In this document: one piece after another, positions 1-6,469 of the stretch
How the letters are laid out: every line of letters begins with the position of its first letter
How positions within the stretch are numbered: position 1 is the first letter of the stretch
Assembly: GCA_020851015.1 (NCBI GenBank)
Contig: JADZDN010000184.1
Location: forward strand, 1-46,034
Direction of reading: 5' to 3'
DNA from: Alphaproteobacteria bacterium
GTDB taxonomy: Bacteria > Pseudomonadota > Alphaproteobacteria > JAEULC01
Length of the DNA stretch: 46,034 bases
Notes under the pieces: model-generated
The model's database searches: none
What the model was told of the DNA's origin: nothing
Seen by the model: only the letters and a program-made list of their open reading frames with translations
Program-made: the position numbers and the translations under genes

Positions 1-736
1 GCGGGAACTCGCCCAGCACGCGCACGCGATAGACGTTGCTGTCCTCGCCATAGGACGACGCCATGCTCGCCACGTAGTCCTTCGACACGCGCCCGCTCTC
101 CGCGCAGGGCACGCAGCGCGTCCACCAGCGCTTGCGGTCGCGGGTGAAGGCGCGATGGAAATACCCGTCGGCGCGCGTGGGGTTGCCCGCCATCACGATC
201 AGCGCGCCGGGCGTCGACAGCGCGCCCTCTGCCACCTCGAACACCCGCTCGTCGATCCCCGAGGCCTCGTCGATCAGGAACAACAGGTTGTCGGCATGGA
301 ATCCTTGAAGTGCTTCCGGCTGATCGCGCCGGCTGGTGCGGGCATAGGCGGTTCCGCCCCAGGGCTTGAAGTCGATGCGGTCGGCACGGATCTCGATCGC
401 GCCGGCGATCGCCGGCAGGCGCTCGGCCAGCGCGCGGTGCCATTTCGCCACCTCGCCCCACAGCAGGTCCACGAGCTGGTGCGAGGTCGGCGCGGTGGCG
501 GGGATCTTCGCGTCAATCCGCGTCACGCCGAACCACAGCACCAGCCAGGCCTGCAGCGCCGTCTTGCCGACGCCATGGCCCGATCGGATCGCGAGCCGCT
601 GCCGGCCCTTCGCGATCCGCGCCAGTACCTCGTCCTGCCACGGCTCCGGCACGACGCCCAGCGCCTCGCGCACGAAGCGCCGCGGATCGTCGCCCCAGGC
701 CTTCAGCGTCCGGGCGACCAGCCCGACGTCATCCAT
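1..736 (-). CDS. Phage terminase large subunit, 5' part (runs off the window)
   Basis: This is the ATPase and probable nuclease subunit that packages phage DNA into procapsids. The reading frame is open from ATG at 736 to the window edge, giving 245 residues. A Walker A motif SGHGVGKT lies at about residues 52-59 and a Walker B strand LLFLIDEA at 151-158, followed by AGNPTR at 183-188, in the order seen in phage terminase ATPase domains. The C-terminal nuclease domain would lie beyond position 1. The start overlaps the stop of the small upstream gene by 8 nt, so translation is probably coupled. It is the last visible gene of a leftward operon that begins at the divergent promoter near 2120. 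Family assignment is firm; the phage type cannot be told. Confidence 0.88.
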   Translation of the reverse strand, partial: MDDVGLVARTLKAWGDDPRRFVREALGVVPEPWQDEVLARIAKGRQRLAIRSGHGVGKTALQAWLVLWFGVTRIDAKIPATAPTSHQLVDLLWGEVAKWHRALAERLPAIAGAIEIRADRIDFKPWGGTAYARTSRRDQPEALQGFHADNLLFLIDEASGIDERVFEVAEGALSTPGALIVMAGNPTRADGYFHRAFTRDRKRWWTRCVPCAESGRVSKDYVASMASSYGEDSNVYRVRVLGEFP

Positions 737-1013
737 CGCGCCGACCGGCCCGCAGCGCGCGCAGCCGCGCCACGACATCGTCGAGACCGGGCCGCGCCTC
801 GCCCTCGGCCGCGGCGAATGGCCGTCCCGCGACGCGGTCCAGCAGCTCTTTCGCGGCGGCCACCTGGGCTTGCTCGCTGTCCGCATTCTCCATCAGCCAG
901 GCCAGTCGCTTCAGCGCCTTCTCGCCATAGAGGCGCATCGCCTCCAGCTTGGCGCCGGCGCGACTTGCCTTCGCCTTGCCGCGCGGCTTCACCGCCGGAG
1001 CCTTAGACGCCAT
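729..1013 (-). CDS. Small terminase-subunit-like protein
   Basis: A 94-residue basic protein starting MASKAPAV, with a Lys/Arg/Ala-rich N-terminus and a helical middle (residues about 20-65) containing EQAQVAAAKELLDRVAGRP. Short proteins with an AAKELLDR-type helix directly ahead of terminase large subunits are typical small-terminase or DNA-recognition partners, and position is the main argument here. The ATG at 1013 is the first in frame that excludes the overlapping upstream gene's body; the gene overlaps the DUF6456 gene by 11 nt and the large subunit by 8 nt. A direct role in DNA recognition is inferred, not shown. Confidence 0.62.
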   Translation of the reverse strand: MASKAPAVKPRGKAKASRAGAKLEAMRLYGEKALKRLAWLMENADSEQAQVAAAKELLDRVAGRPFAAAEGEARPGLDDVVARLRALRAGRRDG

Positions 1014-1476
1014 AGTGATCCGCCAGCACGTCGAGCCCGCGGCGCAGGATCTCCATGGCCACGTTGCCGCCGACCGGCCGTTCCAGGCAGCACACCGACA
1101 CCACCTCGCTCGATGCGATCGGCCCCACGGCCGCCACCGCGCGGGCCACCCGCTTGCGCGCATGGGCGCGGTCCACCGCCGGGTCGGGCATGCCGCCGCA
1201 ATCGATCAGGTCGCGATAGCTCGCGATCATCCGCGGCTCCATGCGGGCGAACTGCCAGTCGCGCGACAGCCGCTCGCCGGCCTCGAACTGGCGCCGATCG
1301 ATCAGCTTGCGCGCGATATAGCGGTCGAGCGGCGTCTGGGTCACGATGCGCTTCACGACGGCGGATGCGCCGTCGACCTCGACCGCCGCATCCTCGAAGC
1401 GGTCGTGCTGCAGCCGATGCGGCGCGATCGCGGGCGGACAGATCGCGGGTCGGCGCGCGGATATGATCCGGCTCAT
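1003..1476 (-). CDS. DUF6456 domain protein of the prophage early operon
   Basis: A 157-residue protein. Its second half matches the DUF6456 pattern of alphaproteobacterial phage and regulatory proteins: FEAGERLSRDWQFARMEPR (about residues 64-82), a run containing RKRVARAVAAVGP (108-119), then a Cys-Cys-Leu segment and the ending ILRRGLDVLADHYGV. The function of this domain is not known; it is often found with DNA-binding regions. The start ATG at 1476 overlaps the stop of the winged-helix gene by 4 nt (ATGA), so the two are translationally coupled. Role in phage replication or late-gene control is a guess from position. Confidence 0.72.
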   Translation of the reverse strand: MSRIISARRPAICPPAIAPHRLQHDRFEDAAVEVDGASAVVKRIVTQTPLDRYIARKLIDRRQFEAGERLSRDWQFARMEPRMIASYRDLIDCGGMPDPAVDRAHARKRVARAVAAVGPIASSEVVSVCCLERPVGGNVAMEILRRGLDVLADHYGV

Positions 1477-2114
1477 CGCCCCGGCTCCGTTGGCGCGCCA
1501 TCCGCATCCGGCTCGTCGCGGATCACGCTCGCAAGGGCGCAGCCCATGTACGAACGCGGCGCCGGCGCTATCGGCATGCCGGGATCCGGCGGCGTACCCT
1601 TCGCCATCCGACGCGCCTCCGCGACGGTCACGTCGGCGAAGCGCAAGCCGGTCGCGCGAAGCCTGCGTGCGAGCACCGCCATTCCGTTCGCGGGGATCGC
1701 ATCGGCATCGCCTGTCGGCCGCCGGCCATGCTGGCTCCACGCGGTCCGCCTGCCGCTGGCGCGGATCACGACGCGGCGCGCGCCGCCGAAGAAGGCCGTG
1801 CGCTCGATCGCGATCATCCGCCGCGCCGCGAGGTCGCCCAGCAGGTTCGCGACCTTGGCCTCGCGCGCGACACCGACGTCGGTGCATAGCGCGCGGTTGC
1901 TGGGACAGGCCTCGCCCGCGTCGGCGGCGCGGCACAGCACGGCATAAAGCCGCGCCATCGCGGACGGGCTTCGCCCCCGCGCCTCTTCCCCCGGCTTGTC
2001 CGGCGCTTCCCGCTGCGTCGGTTCCCCGTTCGGACGGTTCCCGGGCGGTACGCCCAGCTCGCCCCCGGCTGCCGGACCTTGCGGCCCGGCGCCCCACTCG
2101 ATCAGCCCCACCAT
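1473..2114 (-). CDS. Winged-helix phage protein (replication or regulatory type)
   Basis: First gene of the leftward phage operon, 213 residues from ATG at 2114. After a Pro/Gly-rich N-terminus it holds a winged-helix-like stretch (about residues 50-105): MARLYAVLCRAADAG, SNRALCTDVGVAREAKV, then LAARRMIAIER, the layout of helix-turn-helix modules of phage replication or regulatory proteins. The C-terminal half is unassigned. An ATG further upstream (2168) would put the start inside the divergent promoter, so 2114 is preferred. GGAG lies only 2 nt before this ATG but 5 nt before the following GTG at 2111, so GTG may be used, or the message may be leaderless. Repressed in lysogeny by the opposing S24 protein, by inference. 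Confidence 0.6.
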   Translation of the reverse strand: MVGLIEWGAGPQGPAAGGELGVPPGNRPNGEPTQREAPDKPGEEARGRSPSAMARLYAVLCRAADAGEACPSNRALCTDVGVAREAKVANLLGDLAARRMIAIERTAFFGGARRVVIRASGRRTAWSQHGRRPTGDADAIPANGMAVLARRLRATGLRFADVTVAEARRMAKGTPPDPGMPIAPAPRSYMGCALASVIRDEPDADGAPTEPGR

Positions 2115-2121
2115 GGCTCCG

Positions 2122-2150
2122 ATAATACACAAAGGATCGCTTCGATGCAA
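2122..2150 (-). promoter_or_regulatory. Leftward early promoter of the prophage operon
   Basis: Reading leftward, TTGCAT (2150-2145) is followed after exactly 17 nt by TATTAT (2127-2122). The predicted transcription start is about 2115, immediately at the first ATG (2114), leaving almost no leader. Its -35 region is overlapped by the inverted repeat at 2147-2160, which suits repression. Confidence 0.5.
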
Positions 2151-2160
2151 TACAAATTGC
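2147..2160. promoter_or_regulatory. Candidate repressor operator
   Basis: A perfect inverted repeat GCAAT-acaa-ATTGC. It overlaps the -35 hexamer of the leftward promoter and lies 1 nt before the -35 TTGACA of the rightward one, the position expected for a site where the S24 repressor could block the operon and control itself. Only one clear copy was seen. Confidence 0.4.
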
Positions 2161-2161
2161 G

Positions 2162-2190
2162 TTGACACTATCCATATTTTGCGCTACATG
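2162..2190 (+). promoter_or_regulatory. Promoter of the S24 repressor gene
   Basis: A perfect TTGACA (2162-2167) is followed after 17 nt by a weak -10, TACATG (2185-2190). The expected transcription start near 2197 coincides with the repressor ATG at 2198, and no Shine-Dalgarno sequence precedes that ATG, so the repressor message is probably leaderless, as is known for lambda cI from PRM. Confidence 0.42.
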
Positions 2191-2197
2191 GCGTCTC

Positions 2198-2965
2198 ATG
2201 ATGAATCCCAAGGCACAGCGCCTGCGCTGGGCGCGCCAGGCGGCCGGCCACGCCAACGCGGCGAGCTTCGCGCGGGCGGCCGAGGTATCCGAGGTCACCT
2301 ACCGCGCCTACGAGAACGGCACGCGCAACCTGCCGGAGAATGCCGCGCGCGAGCTGGCGCAGAAGCTCGGCGTCAACTGGGTATGGCTGTTCACCGGCGA
2401 GGGCGAGCCGCGCGCGTCGCGCAAAGGCCGCGCCGCCGAGACCCCAACGTCACCCTTCCCGCCCCAGGCTTTCGCGGGCGGCGGCATGGCGGGGGCCGAA
2501 ATCGACCTTGCCGCCGGCATGCCGATGCGCGGCATTGCGGCGCTCAAGCGCGACGTGCCGGTGCGCGGCACGGTGATCGGCGGCGACGACAGCGATTTCA
2601 CGTTCAACGGCGATGTCGTCGACCTGGTGCGCCGCCCGCCGGGCCTCGCCGGCGCCAGCGCGGTGTTCGCGGTCTACGTGCACGGCGATTCGATGTCGCC
2701 GCGCTTCGAGTCGGGCGACCTGGTGTTCGTCAATCCCTCGCGCCCGCCCACCCCGGGCTGCGACGTGATCGTCGAGATGGCGCCCCAGCACGGCGAAGGC
2801 GCCGGCGCCTGCTACATCAAGCGGCTGCTGCGCCGGACCGCCGACAAGGTCGTGCTGCGCCAGTTCAACCCGCCGGCCGGCGAGAAGCAGGATTTCGAGA
2901 TCGAGCACAAACGCATCCGCAATCTCTGGCGCGTGCTGACCCCGGCCGAGCTGCTCGGGCTCTAG
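2198..2965 (+). CDS. Phage repressor, XRE helix-turn-helix plus S24 (LexA-like) peptidase
   Basis: A 255-residue C2/CI-type repressor. Residues about 5-65 form an XRE helix-turn-helix (ASFARAAEVSEVTYRAYENG). The C-terminal S24 domain has the nucleophile Ser165 in HGDSMSPRF and the general base Lys208 in YIKRLL; an Ala-Gly-rich hinge (AFAGGGMAGAE, 91-101) is a plausible self-cleavage region. In this family RecA filaments stimulate cleavage during DNA damage and release the lytic operon. Two ATGs (2198, 2201) are in tandem; neither has a Shine-Dalgarno site. It is transcribed away from the phage operon and ends 3 nt before the convergent cupin gene, which marks the visible right edge of phage genes. 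Confidence 0.88.
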   Translation: MMNPKAQRLRWARQAAGHANAASFARAAEVSEVTYRAYENGTRNLPENAARELAQKLGVNWVWLFTGEGEPRASRKGRAAETPTSPFPPQAFAGGGMAGAEIDLAAGMPMRGIAALKRDVPVRGTVIGGDDSDFTFNGDVVDLVRRPPGLAGASAVFAVYVHGDSMSPRFESGDLVFVNPSRPPTPGCDVIVEMAPQHGEGAGACYIKRLLRRTADKVVLRQFNPPAGEKQDFEIEHKRIRNLWRVLTPAELLGL

Positions 2966-2967
2966 GC

Positions 2968-3354
2968 CTACTCCGCCGGTTCCAGGAACCGGTTGGGCTG
3001 CAGGAAGATGCCGATCATCAACGCGCCGTTCGGCGACCACGCGACGTGCCGGTGGCCGGCCGGGCGCCAGATGAAATCGCCCGCCGTGATCTCGTTGCCC
3101 TCGTCGTCCGCCAGGCTGCCGTCCAGCACGTAGGTCTGCTCGATATCGACATGCTCGTGCAGCGGCAATCGCGCGCCGGGCGCCATCCGGATCAAGGCCG
3201 TGATCAGGCCGCGGTCCTCGTCGCGCAGCAGGACCTTCTGCTCGACGCCGGCGAACGGCGTCGCGCGCCACGGCAGATCGTTCACGGCCACCGGCCGAGA
3301 AACGCTCGGCGGCAGCGCCGCCTGGCCGGCGATATCCGGCGTGACCGCGGTCAT
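2968..3354 (-). CDS. Small cupin-domain protein
   Basis: A 128-residue single-domain cupin. The metal-binding motif HEHVDIEQTYVLDG (about residues 66-79) supplies two His and a Glu, and the second motif GDFIWRPAGHRHVAW (92-106) supplies the last His. Members of this ChrR/dioxygenase-like cupin group bind a metal; substrate cannot be told. The start at 3354 is supported by GAGGAG/GGAG a few bases upstream. It lies just outside the phage repressor, convergent with it, and may belong to the host. No neighbour suggests a pathway. Confidence 0.75.
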   Translation of the reverse strand: MTAVTPDIAGQAALPPSVSRPVAVNDLPWRATPFAGVEQKVLLRDEDRGLITALIRMAPGARLPLHEHVDIEQTYVLDGSLADDEGNEITAGDFIWRPAGHRHVAWSPNGALMIGIFLQPNRFLEPAE

Positions 3355-3478
3355 CGGCTCCTCTCCTCGGCGCATGGTTCCCGTCACCGGCAATTCTGCG
3401 GGCCCCGCGTCCGCCTGGCAACCGGCGGCGGGCGCGATTGAAATTGCCCCGGAACAATTCGTGTAGTATCGTATCCGG

Positions 3479-3769
3479 GTGATACAAGATTCGCCGTCGG
3501 GGCGCTGGCTGGAACGACTGGACCGGCTGCAGCGCTTCTTCGACGGCCCGATCCCGGCGCACGAGCGGCGCTGGATCTTCGCCGATCCCGGCCCGGTGGC
3601 CCGTTCGGCGTCCGCGCGGTGGCGCGACCTTGCCGATGAGAGCGGGCGGCGCGCGGACCGCCTGCGGCGCCGCGCCCGCGAGGCACCGACGCCGCGCGAA
3701 CGACGGGCGGCCACCGCCGCGCTGGCGGAGGAACTCGCTTGGCAGCGGCACTGCCTGACCCAGGTCTAG
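3479..3769 (+). CDS. Small Arg-rich hypothetical protein
   Basis: A 96-residue frame with a GTG start at 3479. The sequence is unusually rich in Arg and Ala (a C-terminal helix from about residue 48 to 90 with RRADRLRRRAREAPTPRERR) and has Trp/Phe near the N-terminus (WLERLDRLQRFF). I recognise no family. The codon use fits the high-GC neighbours. No Shine-Dalgarno site is visible and the start lies inside an imperfect palindrome (GTATC...GATAC, about 3467-3485). Its stop overlaps the stop of the convergent MocR gene by 4 nt (CTAG). Confidence 0.45.
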   Translation: MIQDSPSGRWLERLDRLQRFFDGPIPAHERRWIFADPGPVARSASARWRDLADESGRRADRLRRRAREAPTPRERRAATAALAEELAWQRHCLTQV

Positions 3770-5262
3770 GCGAGCATCCTGGCCTGTAGCAGGGCCAGCG
3801 ACGTTCCAAGCTGTCGGATGCCCACGCGCAGCTGGCTCGAGGTCAGCCCGGCATGGCCGAGCAGGATGCCCGACCGCGGCGGCCGGCGGTAATAGAAGGG
3901 CGCGAGCGGCCGCAGGATCAGGCCCTTGCCCGCCGCCTCGCGCGCCAGGGCCGCGTCGTCGCAGCCCGGCGGCAGCCACGCGATGATGTGCATGCCGGCG
4001 CCGGCCGGCCGGATGTCCAGCAGCTCGCCGAACTCGCGCTTCAGCGTGCCCACCAGCATCTGCTGGCGGTCGGCATAGAGCTTGCGCATCCGCCGGACAT
4101 GGGTGGAGAAATGCCCGTTCAGCATGAATTCGGCGACCAGAAGCTGCTCGATCGGTGGTGGATGGCGGTCGGTCAGCGAACGGATCGCCACCACGGGATC
4201 GACCAGGTCGTCGGGCAGGATCAGGTAGCCCAGGCGCAGCGACGGCAGCAGGATCCGGCTGAACGTCCCGACATAGATCACGTTGCCGCCGGCATCCAGC
4301 CCCTTCAACGCGGCCAGCGGCCGGCTGGAATAGCGGAACTCGCTGTCGCAGTCGTCCTCGAGGATCACCGCGCCGGCGCGCTGCGCCCAGTTGAGGCAGG
4401 CCGTGCGGCGGGCCATCGGCAGCGTGCCGCCCATCGGGAAATGGTTCGATGGCGTCAGATGGATCAGCCGGGCGCCGGCCTCGGCCCGCGGCAAGGCGTC
4501 GACCATCATCCCCTCGTCGTCCACCGGAACGCCGACGACCTTCGCGCCCAGCGCCTGCAGCAGCGTGCGCACGAACGGATCGCCCGGGTCCTCGACGCAG
4601 GCCGTCTCGCCCGGCGACAGCAGCGCGCGCGCCACAAGGTCGATGCCATGCTGGCCGCCGGCCGTCACCACGACCTGCTCGGCGGAGCAGGCGATGCCGC
4701 GCGACGCGCGCGCCCATTCGGCGATCGCGCGCCGCAGCGGCTCGATCCCCGCGGGATCGGACTGCGTGAGCAGCCGGCGGAACTCGGTCCTGAGTTTGGG
4801 TGTCAGCAGCCGGCGCAGGGTTTCCAACGGCAGCGCGTCCAACGCCGGCGTGTCGATCTCGAACGCCCCGTCGCCCCGGCGCGAGCGGCCGGCGATGAAG
4901 CCGGCGGCCGTGCGCGCCTGTGCCGTCAGGCGCCGGTCGCGCCGGGGCGGGACCGCGGGCGCGGGTTGCCCGATCGGCGGCTGGTCGACCTGCAGATCGC
5001 GCGCCACCACCGTTCCGGAGCCGACGCGGCCTTCCAGATAGCCTTCGACCCGCAACTGCTCATAGGCGTTCAGCACGGTATTGCGCGCGACCGCGAGCCC
5101 GGCTGCCAGCGCGCGGGTGGCGGGCAGCCGCGCCCCCGCCGCCACCTGGCCGCTCAGGATCGCGTCGCGCAGCGCGACATAAAGCTGGCGGAACAGGGGC
5201 GCGCCGGCCGATTTGTCCAGCCGGATCGGCATTACATCGACCTGATAGGCACGCTTAGGCAT
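3766..5262 (-). CDS. MocR/PdxR-type regulator without the PLP-binding lysine
   Basis: A 498-residue GntR-type regulator fused to an aminotransferase-like domain. The N-terminal winged helix (about residues 12-88) contains PLFRQLYVALRDAILSG and LPATRALAAGLAVARNTVLN; residues about 130-498 match fold-type I aminotransferases (TPSNHFPMGGTLPMARR, ILEDDCDSEF). In the family the pyridoxal phosphate is bound by a Lys in GTFSK; here the motif reads GTFSRILLPSLRLGY, with Arg336 (codon CGG, 4257-4255) at that place. PLP may still bind without a Schiff base, or another ligand may be used. It is divergent from an ABC binding-protein gene 147 nt away, its likely target. ATG at 5262 is the only start giving a complete N-terminal domain. 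Confidence 0.86.
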   Translation of the reverse strand: MPKRAYQVDVMPIRLDKSAGAPLFRQLYVALRDAILSGQVAAGARLPATRALAAGLAVARNTVLNAYEQLRVEGYLEGRVGSGTVVARDLQVDQPPIGQPAPAVPPRRDRRLTAQARTAAGFIAGRSRRGDGAFEIDTPALDALPLETLRRLLTPKLRTEFRRLLTQSDPAGIEPLRRAIAEWARASRGIACSAEQVVVTAGGQHGIDLVARALLSPGETACVEDPGDPFVRTLLQALGAKVVGVPVDDEGMMVDALPRAEAGARLIHLTPSNHFPMGGTLPMARRTACLNWAQRAGAVILEDDCDSEFRYSSRPLAALKGLDAGGNVIYVGTFSRILLPSLRLGYLILPDDLVDPVVAIRSLTDRHPPPIEQLLVAEFMLNGHFSTHVRRMRKLYADRQQMLVGTLKREFGELLDIRPAGAGMHIIAWLPPGCDDAALAREAAGKGLILRPLAPFYYRRPPRSGILLGHAGLTSSQLRVGIRQLGTSLALLQARMLA

Positions 5263-5409
5263 GGCGCCGGGTCCCGGACCGGAAAGAAAAATGGCTCCCT
5301 TTGATAACGAGAACTGGTACTTATGAAAAGACCATTTGTCTGCTAGCGTTCCGCTACGCGCTTGGCGGCGAGCCCGGCGCGATCGCCGCCGCAGCCGGGG
5401 GAATTGGTC
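5263..5409. promoter_or_regulatory. Divergent control region between MocR and the ABC binding protein
   Basis: The 147-nt gap contains an AT-rich core (about 5281-5340) in an otherwise GC-rich area, with TTGATA (5301-5306) and the spaced pair TGGT...ACCA (about 5315-5334). MocR proteins usually bind repeats in such divergent gaps. I could not assign a convincing -10 for either strand, so the exact promoters are left open. Confidence 0.35.
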
Positions 5410-6441
5410 ATGAAACGCCGTGCCGTCATCGCCGCTGCCACCGCAATCGCCGCCCTGACCTGGGCATTCGCCAGCGGACAGGCCCGCGCGCAAGTCGTCG
5501 TCAACTGCACCTTCGAGCTTGAGTGGTGCGAGGCGATGCGCGTGAAGTTCGAGGCAACCACCGGCCAGAAGGCCGCCATCAGCCGAAAGACCGACGGCGA
5601 GGTGATGGCCCAGCTCAAGGCCGAGGCCGGCAACCCGCGCTTCGACGTGTGGCACTCGGCCGGACCGGACGTGGTCGCCATCGCGAACAAGGAAGGACTG
5701 CTGGAAAGCTACAAGTCGCCGAAACTGCCCGAGCTTCACGACTGGGCGCAGAAGGCGGCGGAGTCCACGAAGTACACGCTGACGCCGATCTATACCGGCG
5801 TGATCGGCTTCGGCTACAACAGCGACCTGCTCGCCAAGAAAGGCATGCCCGAGCCGAAATGCTGGGCCGACCTGGCCAACCCCGCCTACAAGAACGAGAT
5901 CCAGATGGCCGACCCGTCGACCTCGGGCACGGCACTGACGATGGTCACCACCATTCTGCAGATCATGGGCGACGACAAGGGCTTCGCCTACTTGAAGGAG
6001 CTGCACAAGAACATCAACCAATACACCCGGTCCGGCACGGCGGGCATCCGCGCCGCCGGGCGCGGCGAGACCACGATCGGCATCGCCTTCCTGCACGACT
6101 CGGTAGCCCAGGCCGTGCAGGGCTTCCCGGTCAAGACCGTCGCGCCCTGCGAGGGCACGGGCTTCGAGATGCCGGGCGTGGCCATCGTAAAGGATGCGCG
6201 CAATCTGGAAGCGGCGAAGAAGTGGTACGACTTCGCCCTCAGCGTCGAGGGCCAGAACGTCTCGTTCGACATGAGCAAGTTCCAGATCCAGTCGAACAGG
6301 AACGCCAAGCTGCATCCGCTGGCGCCGCGCCCGGACCAGGTGAAGCTGATCAACTACGACATCCTCAAGTACTCCACCGACGAAACGCGCAACGCGGTGC
6401 TGGCGCGCTTCGACAAGGAAGTGAAGACCGCGCCGAAGTGA
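5410..6441 (+). CDS. ABC transporter periplasmic binding protein (iron/phosphonate type)
   Basis: A 343-residue exported binding protein with a Lys-Arg-Arg signal peptide ending in GQARAQ (about residue 27). The body follows the Fe(III)/phosphonate-type binding proteins: RFDVWHSAGPDVVAIANKEG, WADLANPAYKNEIQMADPS, SGTALTMVTTILQIMG. No tyrosine pair clearly marks iron, so the substrate is uncertain. The start ATG at 5410 gives the intact signal peptide. The fused permease gene begins 28 nt downstream and belongs to the same transporter. Divergent from the MocR gene, which may control it. Confidence 0.8.
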   Translation: MKRRAVIAAATAIAALTWAFASGQARAQVVVNCTFELEWCEAMRVKFEATTGQKAAISRKTDGEVMAQLKAEAGNPRFDVWHSAGPDVVAIANKEGLLESYKSPKLPELHDWAQKAAESTKYTLTPIYTGVIGFGYNSDLLAKKGMPEPKCWADLANPAYKNEIQMADPSTSGTALTMVTTILQIMGDDKGFAYLKELHKNINQYTRSGTAGIRAAGRGETTIGIAFLHDSVAQAVQGFPVKTVAPCEGTGFEMPGVAIVKDARNLEAAKKWYDFALSVEGQNVSFDMSKFQIQSNRNAKLHPLAPRPDQVKLINYDILKYSTDETRNAVLARFDKEVKTAPK

Positions 6442-6469
6442 GTCGCGCGATCGGCGCCGCGGCGCCGAC

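Noticed and set aside
5281..5345. Fur- or Crp-type box in the MocR divergent gap
   Set aside because: The AT-rich core does not match either consensus; a MocR site is more likely but not proven.
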